Below the pieces are notes generated by a model, which searched no databases, was not told the DNA's origin, and saw only the letters and a list, made by a program, of their open reading frames with translations. Shown here in pieces: positions 9,991 to 19,534 of a DNA stretch of 64,000 nucleotides. The position numbers and the translations under genes are program-made. Source of the stretch: Streptomyces sp. MNU76. Its GTDB lineage: Bacteria > Actinomycetota > Actinomycetes > Streptomycetales > Streptomycetaceae. The stretch is from positions 806,001-870,000 of the forward strand of contig NZ_JAJKLK010000001.1 of the NCBI RefSeq assembly GCF_020982545.1, read 5' to 3'. The stretch's first letter is position 1; each line of letters opens with the position of its first letter.

Positions 9991-10836
9991 ATGATCAAGT
10001 CCTCGCAGTGGCGGGCCGCCCTGGCTGCCACAGCCGCCACTTTCGTTGCCGCCGTACCGCTGGCGAACGCGCAGGCCGCGTATGCCGATGCGCCCGCGAG
10101 TGTCTACCAGCCCTACCCACCGGAGCTGAACACTGCCACGGTGCCCGCGGGTGGAGTGATTTACTTCGTCGCAGAGGGGTTCGAGCCCGGCGAGGTGGTC
10201 ACCGCAGCGCTCGTCCCGCAGTCCTCGACCACCCTCAGCGGATCGCCCCGCAGCGGGGACGGTGAAGGCGGCGGGGACAAGTGCAAGGAGCGGGACGCGA
10301 CCTACCGGGCCGACGCGAGGGGCACGGTGTCCGGGTGCTTCCAGGTGCCCAAAAAGACTCCTCCAGGACCCTACCTGTTCACGCTCACCGGCGAGGAGTC
10401 GGGAAGCGTCTCCGCACCCGTGACGGTGACGGCAAAGAACGGGCCCGGGAATGAGTACGGGAACGGGCCCGGGAATGAGTACGGGAACGGGCACGGCCCC
10501 GGGGAGCGAAGCGCGGACGGGGCGAGCCTCCCCCTGGAAGATGGCGCCGAAGGTCGACCCGGCACCGTCAAGGTCGCCGGCAACGGAAAGACCCTCGCCC
10601 TGAGAACCGGTGCCGCCGAGGAGCAGCCCGGCTCCGTCGGGACGGCGAGTCAGCAGGGAGACCTTGCTCCGGCCGGCTACGACGCGGCCAGTCAGGTGAG
10701 TGGCAGCACGGTGCCGGCGGAGACCGGCTCGGGTACGAACTGGGCGCTGGCGGGCGGGGCTGCCGGGCTGGCCGCCATCGCCGTCAAGGCGGTCACGGTC
10801 GTACGGCGCCGTCACACTCGCACCGAACAGGGCTGA
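9991..10836 (+). CDS. Secreted wall- or membrane-anchored protein with tandem Gly/Asn repeats
   Basis: This 281-residue protein has a signal peptide (MIKSSQWRAALAAT...NAQAAYA), an extracellular beta-rich region with two Cys (KCKERDAT and SGCFQVP), a Gly/Asn/Tyr tandem repeat (GPGNEYGN twice) and a C-terminal membrane helix followed by VRRRHTRTEQG. That end looks like a sortase-type or simple C-terminal anchor, but no clear LPXTG or LAXTG is visible. Only 13 bp separate it from the DUF4012 gene. No function is recognised. Context suggests a surface protein made with the polysaccharide. Confidence 0.7.
   Translation: MIKSSQWRAALAATAATFVAAVPLANAQAAYADAPASVYQPYPPELNTATVPAGGVIYFVAEGFEPGEVVTAALVPQSSTTLSGSPRSGDGEGGGDKCKERDATYRADARGTVSGCFQVPKKTPPGPYLFTLTGEESGSVSAPVTVTAKNGPGNEYGNGPGNEYGNGHGPGERSADGASLPLEDGAEGRPGTVKVAGNGKTLALRTGAAEEQPGSVGTASQQGDLAPAGYDAASQVSGSTVPAETGSGTNWALAGGAAGLAAIAVKAVTVVRRRHTRTEQG
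10441..10495 (+). repeat. 24-bp tandem repeat inside the secreted protein gene
   Basis: Two exact copies of a 24-bp unit encoding GPGNEYGN are followed by a partial third (GHGPG). Unit length is a multiple of three, so copy-number change keeps the frame. Confidence 0.85.
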
Positions 10837-10849
10837 GCCGGCCTGCAGC

Positions 10850-12703
10850 ATGCGAATGCCGCGCCTCAGGAAAACCACCGAGCCGTACAATGCCGACAGC
10901 CTGGTCCGATGGCTCCGTCACCGTCGTGCCGGGCTGCTCGTGGCCGCCCTCGCGGGCCTGCCTCTGGCCGGCGCCGGGTGGATCGTCGTCACCGGCCTGC
11001 TCGCCCATGACGAGCTGCTGGCCTCTCAACAGGCCTTGAACTCGCTGCGGCAACAGATTGCAGCAGGTTCCCTCGCGGAAGTGTCCGCGGGAGGTGGCGT
11101 GCCGGTGAAGCAGAAGCCCGACGCCGCCGTGCGCGCAGCCGCCGCACATGCTGCGCGAGCACACAGTCTCACCACCGGTCCGGCCTGGTACTCCGCCGCG
11201 CACGTGCCTATCCTCGGTGGTCCCGTCCGCACCGTGCGCGGGGCCGCGGAGGCTGCTGAGCGGTTGACCCGCGAGGTGCTCTCCCCGCTGGCGGACACCG
11301 CCGCCCAACTCACAGCCGACACGGCAAAAGACGGTGGTCACCTGAGTCTCCCCGCGCTCCGCCGCGCCGCTCCGGCCCTCGATCAGGCCTCGCGCAGCGC
11401 CTCCGATGTGCGTCGCGAGGTCCACGAGTTGCCTAGCGATACCTGGCTGCCCGCCGTCGACGGGGCCCGAGCCCAGCTTGCCCAGAAACTCGACCGGATC
11501 GTCCCTGCCACGGGCGACGCCGCCGCGGCGGCGCGTGTGCTGCCGTCGATGCTGGGAGAGCGGAGCCCACGGCGGTATGTGGTGGTGTTCGAGAACACGG
11601 CCGAGGTGCGTGGCACCGGCGGGCTGCCCGGAGCGTTCGCGGTCCTCACCGCGGACCGGGGCCGTCTGGCGTTCGAATACTTCGGCAACGACACGGAGAT
11701 GGCGGACGCCGTCGCGTCAGTCGACCTGGGCGACGAGTACGCCGCGTTGCACGGGCACAACGCCCCCACTACTACCTGGGTCAACTCCAACCTCAGTCCG
11801 CACTTCCCGTACGCCGCCCGCATCTGGACGGCCGCATGGGAGAATCACACAGGTCAGAAGGTGGACGGCGCCTTCGCCCTCGATCCCAGTGCCCTGGCAG
11901 GGCTGCTCACCGCATCCGGTCCCGCCCGTCTGCCCGACGGTACCGCGGTCACCGCTGCCAATGTCGTGGATCTCACCGAGCGCAGCAGCTACGCGGCCTA
12001 CGCGGACACTCGGGAGCGCAAGGCATTCTTCCTCAACGTGGCTCGCGCCGTCGCGGGGAGGCTGCTGGGGGTTGCGAACGATCCGCCGCGACGGACCGCG
12101 TTGTTCGCCGCCCTGAGCGGGCAGCTGAGGTCGGGACGGGTCAAGATGTGGAGTGCTCACCCGTCCGAGCAGCGTGAACTCCGGCGACGCCCGTTCGGCG
12201 GCACCTTGCCCGACTCCGCCGACCCGTTCGCCGGACTGGTCGTCAACAACGCGGCCGGCACCAAGCTGGACTACTACCTGGACCGGCGTCTGGAGTGGGC
12301 TCCTGGCCGGTGCGTCGCAGCCGGTCGTGAGGTCACCGTGACCGTGGACCTCACCAACAGAGCACCGGCCTCGGGACTCCCCCTGTATGTCACCCAGCGA
12401 GTGGACGCCCCTTCTTACCGGACCCGGCCCGGCGACAACCGTCTGCTGGTTTCGTACTACGCGAGTAAGGGGGCGAGGCTGGCCAAGGCGGCTCTGGACG
12501 GGCGACCGGCTATGGTGAACCAAGCTGCCGAGCGCGGTCACCCGGTCTACACCCTTGACCTGGAGCTGCCCGCAGGTTCCACCCGCACCCTGGAATTGCG
12601 CCTGCTGGAGAGCCCCTCAAGCCGTCCTCCGTTGCTGCTGCGCCAGCCGATGGTGCGGCCCTTGCGGGCCACGGTGCGGCCGTACCCGGCGTGTGGTGAC
12701 TGA
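10850..12703 (+). CDS. DUF4012 membrane protein
   Basis: This 617-residue protein has one N-terminal membrane helix (GLLVAALAGLPLAGAGWIVVTGL) and a large extracellular region. That region includes RYVVVFENTAEVRGTGGLPGAFAVL, the conserved core of DUF4012, and a C-terminal all-beta part. DUF4012 proteins recur in actinobacterial exopolysaccharide clusters but have no settled biochemical role. The ATG at 10850 lies 13 bp after the preceding stop, so the two genes are likely cotranscribed with the priming transferase. The upstream frame extension to 10700 overlaps the previous gene and was not used. Confidence 0.85.
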   Translation: MRMPRLRKTTEPYNADSLVRWLRHRRAGLLVAALAGLPLAGAGWIVVTGLLAHDELLASQQALNSLRQQIAAGSLAEVSAGGGVPVKQKPDAAVRAAAAHAARAHSLTTGPAWYSAAHVPILGGPVRTVRGAAEAAERLTREVLSPLADTAAQLTADTAKDGGHLSLPALRRAAPALDQASRSASDVRREVHELPSDTWLPAVDGARAQLAQKLDRIVPATGDAAAAARVLPSMLGERSPRRYVVVFENTAEVRGTGGLPGAFAVLTADRGRLAFEYFGNDTEMADAVASVDLGDEYAALHGHNAPTTTWVNSNLSPHFPYAARIWTAAWENHTGQKVDGAFALDPSALAGLLTASGPARLPDGTAVTAANVVDLTERSSYAAYADTRERKAFFLNVARAVAGRLLGVANDPPRRTALFAALSGQLRSGRVKMWSAHPSEQRELRRRPFGGTLPDSADPFAGLVVNNAAGTKLDYYLDRRLEWAPGRCVAAGREVTVTVDLTNRAPASGLPLYVTQRVDAPSYRTRPGDNRLLVSYYASKGARLAKAALDGRPAMVNQAAERGHPVYTLDLELPAGSTRTLELRLLESPSSRPPLLLRQPMVRPLRATVRPYPACGD

Positions 12704-12760
12704 CTGCTCGGCTTGTTCCTCGCTCTTGGCTTCCTGCCGCCCTGCCGCCCCGGGGATCCC

Positions 12761-13411
12761 TCAGGCTCGGGATTCGAGCGTGAGGTGCTCACCGTCAAGG
12801 GGCAGGCCCAGTACAGCTGCGGCGATCCGCTCCACCGGCTCGGCGATGCGTGCCGCGGTCTCCCGGGCCACCCGCATGGGGGCACCGTAGGGATCAGCCA
12901 CGTCATCGTCGTCCGCACCGTTGCCGTCAGTTCCACGCCGTGCCGCGGCGCCCCTGACCAGCGCTGTGGCTCGCTCGGCAGGGTCCGTCGCACCCGCGGC
13001 GTCCTCCGGACTCAGCAACCGGCCGAACTCACGCAAGGTGAAAGCCCGCTGCAAGGCCCACAGCGGAGACAGCCGCACGGCCGCCTCGCGGTGCTCCGTG
13101 GCAGCCCCCAGCACCAGGTCGGCGTCCTCCACCAGTGCTGCGGTCAGTCGGCGAGCGAGCGCGCCGCAGGGATCCCCGCCCAACTCGACGAGGAGGGTTG
13201 CCGCCGCCGGGTCCATGGGCGTTCCCGCCATGGCTGCGGTGCCGGCGCTGCTCACCCGGAAACTCTCCGATGTTTCTGGAGACGCGGCGAGCCGGGCCGT
13301 CAGCAGGCGCTCGGCCAGTGGGGAGCGGTGCAGATTTCCCGTGCAGACGACGAGCACGCGAAAGTGCGCGCCCCTGCGTCCCGGCATCGGCGAGGCAGGG
13401 GAAGGGCTCAT
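12761..13411 (-). CDS. Low-molecular-weight protein-tyrosine phosphatase
   Basis: This 216-residue protein has the P-loop VVCTGNLHRSPLAE. Cys23 and Arg29 form the CX5R site, and the DPYG near the C-terminus supplies the general-acid Asp. The family usually has about 150 residues. Here the N-terminus and an acidic linker (GADDDDVADP) add length. Such phosphatases act with tyrosine autokinases (Wzb/Wzc type) to set polymer length. No kinase gene lies in the window, but the locus runs off the left edge. It is convergent with the DUF4012 gene. The start ATG 13411 lacks a good ribosome site, and an internal ATG at 13387 is possible. Confidence 0.85.
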   Translation of the reverse strand: MSPSPASPMPGRRGAHFRVLVVCTGNLHRSPLAERLLTARLAASPETSESFRVSSAGTAAMAGTPMDPAAATLLVELGGDPCGALARRLTAALVEDADLVLGAATEHREAAVRLSPLWALQRAFTLREFGRLLSPEDAAGATDPAERATALVRGAAARRGTDGNGADDDDVADPYGAPMRVARETAARIAEPVERIAAAVLGLPLDGEHLTLESRA

Positions 13412-13593
13412 GGGGGAAGTATCCCGCCACGTATGGTCGTCTGGGGCGCGCCTCACCGGGTGACCCGACACAGGAACACGGATGCTGCCTCGGGCGTCCC
13501 TGTCGCCCGCGCGCCCGCAAGCAACGTAGGGAGAGCCGGACTTCGCCGAGTCCACCGCTCTGGCCGCGCACAGCGGGAAGATCCGGCGGCGTA

Positions 13594-13850
13594 GGGCAGA
13601 CCGACGACGAGGCGGTCCTGCTCATCGCCCATACCCGGCCCACCGCTCCCGATGACGTGGCGACATGCAGTCTTCCCAGCGATCCCCGGGCGGCAGGGCA
13701 GGCACGCGAATACGTCCGCGAGAAACTGGCGTCGTGGGGCTCGGACGACCTCGTCACCACACCGAACTCCTGGTCAGCGAACTCGTCGGCAACGCCGTAC
13801 GCCATGCCGCGTTCCCCGGTGTCGAACCGTACGCCGCCTATGCGCGAAGC
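13594..13850 (+). pseudogene. SpoIIE-type phosphatase/anti-sigma ATPase, C-terminal fragment
   Basis: Frame 1 reads TDDEAVLLIAHTRP, then VATCSLPSDPRAAGQAREYV, the usual end of a SpoIIE/PP2C domain and the start of a HATPase domain in actinobacterial sensors. A one-base shift near 13756-13760 moves the match to frame 3, which gives HTELLVSELVGNAVRHA, the HATPase N-box. After that the similarity stops. The fragment has no start and no complete ATPase fold, so it is a remnant. It marks the edge of the exopolysaccharide locus. Confidence 0.6.
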
Positions 13851-13911
13851 CGAGCCGACTGGAGGTTCGTCGAACTCCCCGGAGGGCACGACCGCATCAT
13901 CTCCGCTGCAG

Positions 13912-14027
13912 GCTCGGTCGCGCCTTGCTCGAGTTGTGCGATGTGCTGCTTTGTCCGGACGAGCCGGTGCGGACGATTGACTTGGTGCTCGTGCCGGAGC
14001 ACCGTCGCGGCGGCGGAGCTGTGAGTT
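13912..14027 (+). mobile_element. IS701-type transposase N-terminal fragment
   Basis: One frame gives ALLELCDVLLCPDEPVRT followed by IDLVLVPEHRRGGG. The phrase LVPEHRRG resembles the N-terminus of Streptomyces IS701-like transposases (LVPEHRRGHGALYDAL in the family). Only about 38 codons remain and no terminal repeat was seen. Confidence 0.45.
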
Positions 14028-14338
14028 TCGCCTTGCGCGGTTGGACCAGGGCCCACCCGGTGGGCGGGGAGGAACACCGGACAGGCCCTGGTGGACACTG
14101 GGGGTCTGGGGCGCGGGCGGACGTCGGGCGCCGAACCCTGTCACGGGTCCGTCAGTCGCGGTGCAGCCAGACCGTGGTGTCCGGCGGCAGCAGCTCGTCC
14201 TTGTCCAGCCGCGTTGCTGCGAGGAGGGGGCCACAGGCATAGGTGAGCGGGATGGGCTGGTCGGAGCACAGGCCTGACACTGATCAGCGCGTCTGACCAC
14301 GGAAAGCGTCAAAGATGAGCGTTGATCGGCAAGGACCG

Positions 14339-14400
14339 CCAAGATCCCCAAAGGACTCATAATCCGTCGGCCGTGGGTTCGAGTCCCACCCGCCCCACCA
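14339..14400 (+). repeat. tRNA 3'-half repeat (attachment-site remnant A)
   Basis: From 14353 to 14400 the sequence is the 3' part of a tRNA gene with a CTCATAA anticodon loop (anticodon CAT), a T arm GTGGG/TTCGAGT/CCCAC, the acceptor strand CCGCCCC, A and CCA. The matching 5' strand (GGGGCGG) is absent upstream, so this is not a functional tRNA. The 62-nt block is repeated at 38896-38957 with two differences. Such partial tRNA repeats are the direct repeats left by tRNA-targeting integrative elements. Confidence 0.8.
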
Positions 14401-15091
14401 TTCAGGTCTGTGACCTGCGGAAACGTCTCAGCGGGCGTGCGGATTCAGGACTTTGGGCCAACGGACTGAATCCGCTGCTCGCGACTTCAATGACGGTTCG
14501 CTGCGCGATGGTTGACACCCCTTTGACCTGCACCGATGGATGGGTCCGTGGGCTCGTGCATGCCTTGGCGGGCTGTTTGTCCGGCTGGTGAGCTCCCGAG
14601 TTGGGACGCTGATGGGACACAGGGATCAGGAACGGACAGCGGAAGGTCGATCACTCCGTGGCTGCCGCGGGAGTTACCGACAAGTCGTCGTTCGTACGCG
14701 GCACCACGAGGCGCCCCCACGGGCCGCTGAACGCTTCGCGACGGCCGGTGCTGGGCCCAGTGACGAATAGGCCCGCTCGCGTGGGATCTGAACCGCGAAG
14801 CCGGCCTGCTGGTCATGGCGACGGGAGCCCCGACACAAGCGATCACCATCGGGCCACCGGGGCCTCGACCGCATCGCTCGACTCAGCTCGCGCAGGGCTG
14901 CAGACGCTCCGCAGGAACCTCGCCGATCCGCCGGTGGACATCGCTGGAATCTCTGAGCGGGCGGCAGGCAGACCATGGAAGGCGCGAACCGCCTGGTTCT
15001 TCGCCTGTGGCGTCAGAGAGGCGAGCGGCAGCGCCGAAAGCCCGCGCCGGGATGCGCCGACGGAACAACCCTGCGGATTTCCCTGGCTGAC
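14401..15091. other. 691-bp stretch without a convincing gene
   Basis: No frame gives a recognisable protein. At 14598-14640 there is GTTGGGACGC, then GGGATCAGGAACGGAC. This resembles the sequences at 19843 and 38784 that precede the other attachment-type remnants. On the minus strand just left of the tRNA remnant (14230-14158) a frame ends in DKDELLPPDTTVWLHRD, which looks like the tail of a real but lost gene. Confidence 0.5.
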
Positions 15092-15958
15092 TCACGGAAC
15101 TCTGTCGAGAAGGCGCGTGGCGTGGCGGACGGCGGCGATGGCGTGCCGGTCGTCGGTGGCGCGGGTGGCGACGGCGATCTCCACGGGCGGTCCGTCGAGC
15201 GGGACGAACCGGACGTCCGGGTGTGGGTAGAAGCGGCCGGCGGCCTCGGCGTGCAGGGCTATGCGGCCGGTTGTCGCCACGGCTCCCGGTATCGCGGCGG
15301 GGTTGCGCAGGGCGCCACGGCTGTGGGACCCGTCGGCGGCGGGGCCGGACCAGGCTTCGAGCGCGGGATGGGCGAGGGCGGTGGGCAGCCATGGGCTGTC
15401 ACTGAGGTCGGCCTCGGTCAGACGGTCGGCGTCGGCGAGAGGGGAGCGGGCGGGGACGACCACGACCCGGGGCATGGTCAGGGCGTGTTCGAAGACGAGC
15501 CCGTCGACGGGGCCGACGTACTGGACGATGCCCACGTCGACCCGATGGCTGCGGACCGCTTCGTACTGGTCGGTCAGGTCCAGTTCGGCGTAGGAGAAGG
15601 CGATTTTGGGATCGTGTCCGTGCACCGCCGCAGTCAGGTCCGTCCAGCGTTCGGCGAGTCCGAATCCCAAGACGCCCAGCGTGAGGAGCTTTTCGTCGGC
15701 GATGCGGTGGCGGTTTTGTTCGGTGAGGGAGTCCACGGTGTCGAGCAGAGTCCGGGCTTCGGCGATCAGCCGCTCTCCCTCCGGGGTGAGCGCCACGCGG
15801 CGGCTGGTGCGTTCGAAGAGCTGGGTGCCCAGTTCCCGTTCCAGCCGCTGGATGTGGCGGCCGAAGGGCTGGGGGCTGATGTAGTGCCGCTGCGCGGCCC
15901 TGCCGAAGTGCAGTTCCTCCGCCAGTGTCACCGCGTAGCGGAGCGCCCGGATGTCCAT
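15092..15958 (-). CDS. LysR-family transcriptional regulator
   Basis: This 288-residue protein has the N-terminal winged HTH of LysR regulators (LRYAVTLAEELHFGRAAQRH, then PQPFGRHIQRLERELG) and a full effector-binding domain. It is divergent from the amidohydrolase gene with 202 bp between the starts, the usual arrangement for a LysR regulator of an adjacent catabolic operon. The inducer would be a substrate or intermediate of that operon. No clear T-N11-A box could be singled out in the gap. Confidence 0.9.
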   Translation of the reverse strand: MDIRALRYAVTLAEELHFGRAAQRHYISPQPFGRHIQRLERELGTQLFERTSRRVALTPEGERLIAEARTLLDTVDSLTEQNRHRIADEKLLTLGVLGFGLAERWTDLTAAVHGHDPKIAFSYAELDLTDQYEAVRSHRVDVGIVQYVGPVDGLVFEHALTMPRVVVVPARSPLADADRLTEADLSDSPWLPTALAHPALEAWSGPAADGSHSRGALRNPAAIPGAVATTGRIALHAEAAGRFYPHPDVRFVPLDGPPVEIAVATRATDDRHAIAAVRHATRLLDRVP

Positions 15959-16160
15959 CCCTGTGCCTCCGTGCCTCCCGCTCCGTACCGCCCGTGCAGG
16001 CCGGTGCTTCCGTCTACGTCAGCGGAGGTCGAGCCGTCAACCCCTCGGTCACGGCCGGTTCGCAACCATTTCGGCTGATGATCCCCGGCCTCCTCCTCTG
16101 GTGAGGTGAGTCCACGGGAGGCACTGCCTCTGTGGCTCGGATGACGAAGGAGTCATCATC

Positions 16161-17606
16161 ATGGCTCGGCATCGCGTTGTGCTGCGCGGCGGCACCGTCC
16201 TCACCATGGATCCGCAGCTGGGGAACCTGCCCCGAGGTGACGTGTTGATCGAGGACGGTGCGATCGCCGCGGTGGCACCGGACCTCTCCGTCGACGAGGC
16301 GGAGACGGTGGACGTCACGGGGCACATCGTGGCGCCCGGCATGATCGACACCCACCGGCACACCTGGCAGACGCAACTGCGCGCCCTGTGCGCCGACTGG
16401 ACCCTGGCGGACTACCTGTTCGGCATCCGGCTCGGCGCCTCACCGGCCTACCTCGCCGAGGACGTCCACCTGGGCAATCACCTCGGCGCCCTGGACGCCC
16501 TGAACTCCGGCGTCACCACGATCCTGGACTTCTCGCACTGCAACAACACGCCCGAGCACGCCGATGCCGCGATCACCGGACTGCGGGACGCGGGAATCCG
16601 CGCGGTGTTCGGCTACGGCTTCTTCGAGTCGAACCCGCTCCAGCCGCCGCACTTCACCGACCACGCCTTGCGCCTCGCGGACTTCCGGCGCGTCGCCGAC
16701 ACCCACTTCCCGAGCCGGGACGCGCTGCTGACCCTCGGGGTGGCGCTCACCGAGTACGGCACGCTGCCGTTCGACACCACCCGCGCCGAGATCGCCGCCG
16801 CCCGCGAACGCGACGCGCTGATCGTCACGCACACCGGCTGCGTGTGGTCACTGCCGAGCGGCGTGCGCGAACTCGCCGCGGCGGGCCTGCTCGGACCGGA
16901 CCAGGTCCACGTGCACTGCAACACCCTCACCGACGAGGAGTGGCGCCTGCTGGCCGACCACGGCGCCAAGCTGTCGATCTCGGTGGAGACCGAACTCAAC
17001 ATGGGCATGGGCCGCCCCGCCTTCGCAGCCGCCCGCCGGCACGGCATCAAACCGACCCTGTCCTGCGACATCGTCTCCCTCAACACCGGCGACCTGTTCA
17101 CCCAGACCCGCATGGGCCTGGCCTTCCAACGTTGGGCCGACACCGAAGACCTCAACCTCACCGGCGGGGACCCCACCACGGTGACCATCACCGCGCAGGA
17201 GGCACTGGCCTGGACCACCGTCAACGCGGCCGAGGCGATAGGACTCGATCACCGCATCGGCAGCCTCACCCCCGGCAAGCAGGCCGACATCATCGTGACC
17301 GGCGGGTCCGGCATGTCCCAGCACCCGCACCTCGACCCGGCCGGCACCCTCGTCTTCCAGACCACCCCCGCCGACGTCCTCCACGTCCTGGTCGCCGGCT
17401 GCTTCGCCAAGCGCGACGGCCGACTCACCGGCACTGACCTTCCGGCCCTGCTCGCACGAGCGGACGCCTCAGCCGAAACAGTCCTCGGCCGGCTCGCCGA
17501 CGCCGGGCGCCCCCTGCCCGGCACCCCGCCGGAAGGCTGGGGCCTCATTGCCCGCATGTCGTCAGAGCTCCAGGCGGCTCCGGAACACCAGCAGACCGGA
17601 AAGTGA
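16161..17606 (+). CDS. Amidohydrolase (TRZ/ATZ, chlorohydrolase-like)
   Basis: This 481-residue protein has the metal-binding DTHRHTWQ (His65 and His67), a later VTHTGC, HVHCN and the LSCDIVS Asp typical of the nucleobase- or triazine-type deaminase/chlorohydrolase group, plus the C-terminal GKQADIIV strand. Enzymes of this group hydrolyse C-N or C-Cl bonds on heterocyclic rings using Zn or Fe. A good GAAGGAG ribosome site precedes ATG 16161. It heads an operon with an FAH hydrolase and an MBL hydrolase, which suggests ring or lactone breakdown. The substrate is not predictable. Confidence 0.85.
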   Translation: MARHRVVLRGGTVLTMDPQLGNLPRGDVLIEDGAIAAVAPDLSVDEAETVDVTGHIVAPGMIDTHRHTWQTQLRALCADWTLADYLFGIRLGASPAYLAEDVHLGNHLGALDALNSGVTTILDFSHCNNTPEHADAAITGLRDAGIRAVFGYGFFESNPLQPPHFTDHALRLADFRRVADTHFPSRDALLTLGVALTEYGTLPFDTTRAEIAAARERDALIVTHTGCVWSLPSGVRELAAAGLLGPDQVHVHCNTLTDEEWRLLADHGAKLSISVETELNMGMGRPAFAAARRHGIKPTLSCDIVSLNTGDLFTQTRMGLAFQRWADTEDLNLTGGDPTTVTITAQEALAWTTVNAAEAIGLDHRIGSLTPGKQADIIVTGGSGMSQHPHLDPAGTLVFQTTPADVLHVLVAGCFAKRDGRLTGTDLPALLARADASAETVLGRLADAGRPLPGTPPEGWGLIARMSSELQAAPEHQQTGK

Positions 17607-17608
17607 TC

Positions 17609-18593
17609 ATGCGCTTCGTCACCTACACCGAAAGCGAGGGCGACCGCGTCGGTGTACTCGACGCCGACGATCTTGTCCACGCCCTCCCACCCGGTATCCG
17701 TCTCATCGACCTGCTCGACGACCCGCAGCGATTGCACGACGCCGCGGACAACGCGCTGCGCGATCCCCGTGCCGTGCACCCCTACGCCTCGCTCAGGCTG
17801 CGGGCGCCGATTCCCCCAGCCGCCGACCGTGCGGGACTTCATGACCTTCGAGAGCCACATCGAGGGCGTGGCCAAACTGGGCGGACCAGAGGCAGGATCG
17901 CCCGAGCAGTGGTACGAGGCGCCGGCCTTCTACTTCACCAACCCCTACGCCATCCACGGCCCGCAGGACGATGTGCGCATCCCGCCGGGCTGCACACGCT
18001 TCGACTTCGAACTCGAGGTCGCCGCCGTGATCGGGCAAGGCGGCCGAGACCTGACCATCGACGAGGCCGAGTCCCACATCGCCGGATACGTCCTCATGAA
18101 CGACTGGTCCGCGCGCGACCTGCAATTCACGGAAATGCAGGTTCGCCTCGGCCCCGCCAAGGGCAAGGACAGCGCCACCACGCTCGGCCCGGTGTTCGTC
18201 ACCCCCGACGAACTGGAGCCCTACCGAGCGGGCAACGCCTACAACCTGCGGATGACGGCCGCCGTCAACGGCATCGTCGTCGGCCAGGACGTATGGAGCA
18301 ACATGGCCTTCAGCTACGCCCAGATGGTCGCCTACGCCTCGCGGGGCACCGAGGTCCGCACCGGCGACATCCTCGGTTCCGGGACCTGCGGCGGCGGCTG
18401 CCTGGCCGAACTGTGGGGACGCCACGGGTTCGACGTCCACCCTCCCCTGGCCCCGGGGGACACCGTCACCCTCAGCGTCGAGCACCTGGGCACCCAGACC
18501 TGTCGCGTGACCGAGCGTGACGAGCGCCCCGTCGGCGATCTGCGGGCCACCTCGCACCCGAACGCCCTCGCACCCCACGGAGGCCACCGATGA
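17609..18593 (+). pseudogene. Fumarylacetoacetate hydrolase family protein, single frameshift
   Basis: The N-terminal half (MRFVTYTESEGDRVGVLDAD) is in one frame and the catalytic half (VRDFMTFESHIEGVAKL, then FELEVAAVIG, YVLMNDWSARDLQ and GSGTCGGGCL) is in the next. The break falls in the C5 run at 17813-17817, and removing one C restores a standard FAH protein of about 327 residues. FAH enzymes cleave C-C bonds in beta-dicarbonyl compounds with Mg or Mn. The gene follows the amidohydrolase stop by 2 bp and overlaps the next gene by 4 nt, so operon structure is intact. This may be a sequencing error. Confidence 0.8.
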
Positions 18594-19534
18594 TCTCCGC
18601 CCAGAGCCCGGCACCGGACGCGGCAGGCACCGCCCACGCCGTGGCCCCCGGCGTGTACGCCTGGATACAGCACGACGGCTCCTGGTGGATCAACAACGCC
18701 GGGTTCGTCACCACCGACGACCACACCGTCCTCATCGACACCTGCGCCACCGAGAACCGCACCCGGGACCTGCTGGGCGCCGTCGGCCGGGCGGCGCCGG
18801 GCACACCGATCCGCTACCTGGTCAACACCCACCTGCACGGCGACCACACCCACGGCAACAGCCTGCTGCCCCGCACCACGGTCGTCATCGCACACGAAGC
18901 CACCCGCGAAGGCATCCTGACCGACACCGTCATCGACGGCTGCCCACCGATCTGGCAGCCCGTACCCGACTGGGGCGCGGTCACCCGGCGCGCCCCGGAT
19001 CTCACCATCCGCACCGCACTCACCCTGCACAGCGACAGCCACCCGATCGAATTGCTCCACCCCGGCCACCCCGCGCACACCAGCGGCGACCTGATCGCCT
19101 GGCTCCCCGAACAACGCGTGCTGTTCGCCGGAGACCTGCTCTTCCACCGCGTCACCCCGCTGGTGTTCATGGGCTCCCTGGACGGCGCCCTGCAATCCCT
19201 GGACTGGATCGCCTCCTTCGCACCCGAGCACGTGGTGCCGGGCCACGGCCCCGTCATCGACGCACACGCCCTGCCGGCGGTGCTCGACCAGCACCGCGCG
19301 TACTACCGACTCGTACACACCACAGCCCAGGCCGGCCTGCGCGACGGCCTCACACCCCTGCAAGCGGCGCGCACCTGCCGCCTCGGCCCCTTCGCCGACC
19401 TGCCCGACGCGGAACGCGTCGTCCTCAACCTGCACCGCGCCTACGCCGACACCACCGGCCACCCCTTCGACCTGCCCCAGGCATTCACCGACGCGATCAC
19501 CTACAACTCAGGCCCCCTGCACACCCAGGTCTGA
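18590..19534 (+). CDS. MBL-fold metallo-hydrolase
   Basis: This 314-residue protein has the defining HLHGDHTHG at residues 81-89 (HxHxDH), then HPGHPAHTSGD, LFAGDLLFH and PGHGPV, which supply the remaining Zn ligands. The fold suits hydrolysis of esters, lactones or thioesters. ATGA overlap with the FAH gene indicates translational coupling. It is last in the LysR-flanked catabolic operon. A lactonase or thioesterase step is an inference from the neighbours. Confidence 0.88.
   Translation: MISAQSPAPDAAGTAHAVAPGVYAWIQHDGSWWINNAGFVTTDDHTVLIDTCATENRTRDLLGAVGRAAPGTPIRYLVNTHLHGDHTHGNSLLPRTTVVIAHEATREGILTDTVIDGCPPIWQPVPDWGAVTRRAPDLTIRTALTLHSDSHPIELLHPGHPAHTSGDLIAWLPEQRVLFAGDLLFHRVTPLVFMGSLDGALQSLDWIASFAPEHVVPGHGPVIDAHALPAVLDQHRAYYRLVHTTAQAGLRDGLTPLQAARTCRLGPFADLPDAERVVLNLHRAYADTTGHPFDLPQAFTDAITYNSGPLHTQV

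Noticed and set aside
10441..10495. CRISPR-like repeat
   Set aside because: Two direct coding repeats with no spacers. No repeat-spacer array was seen anywhere in the window.
13029..14360. 443-residue minus-strand frame
   Set aside because: It is antisense or off-frame to the phosphatase gene and the scrap region, Arg/Pro-rich and without any known motif.
14325..14400. Complete tRNA-Met gene
   Set aside because: The 5' acceptor strand and D arm are missing, and only the 3' half from the anticodon arm is present.
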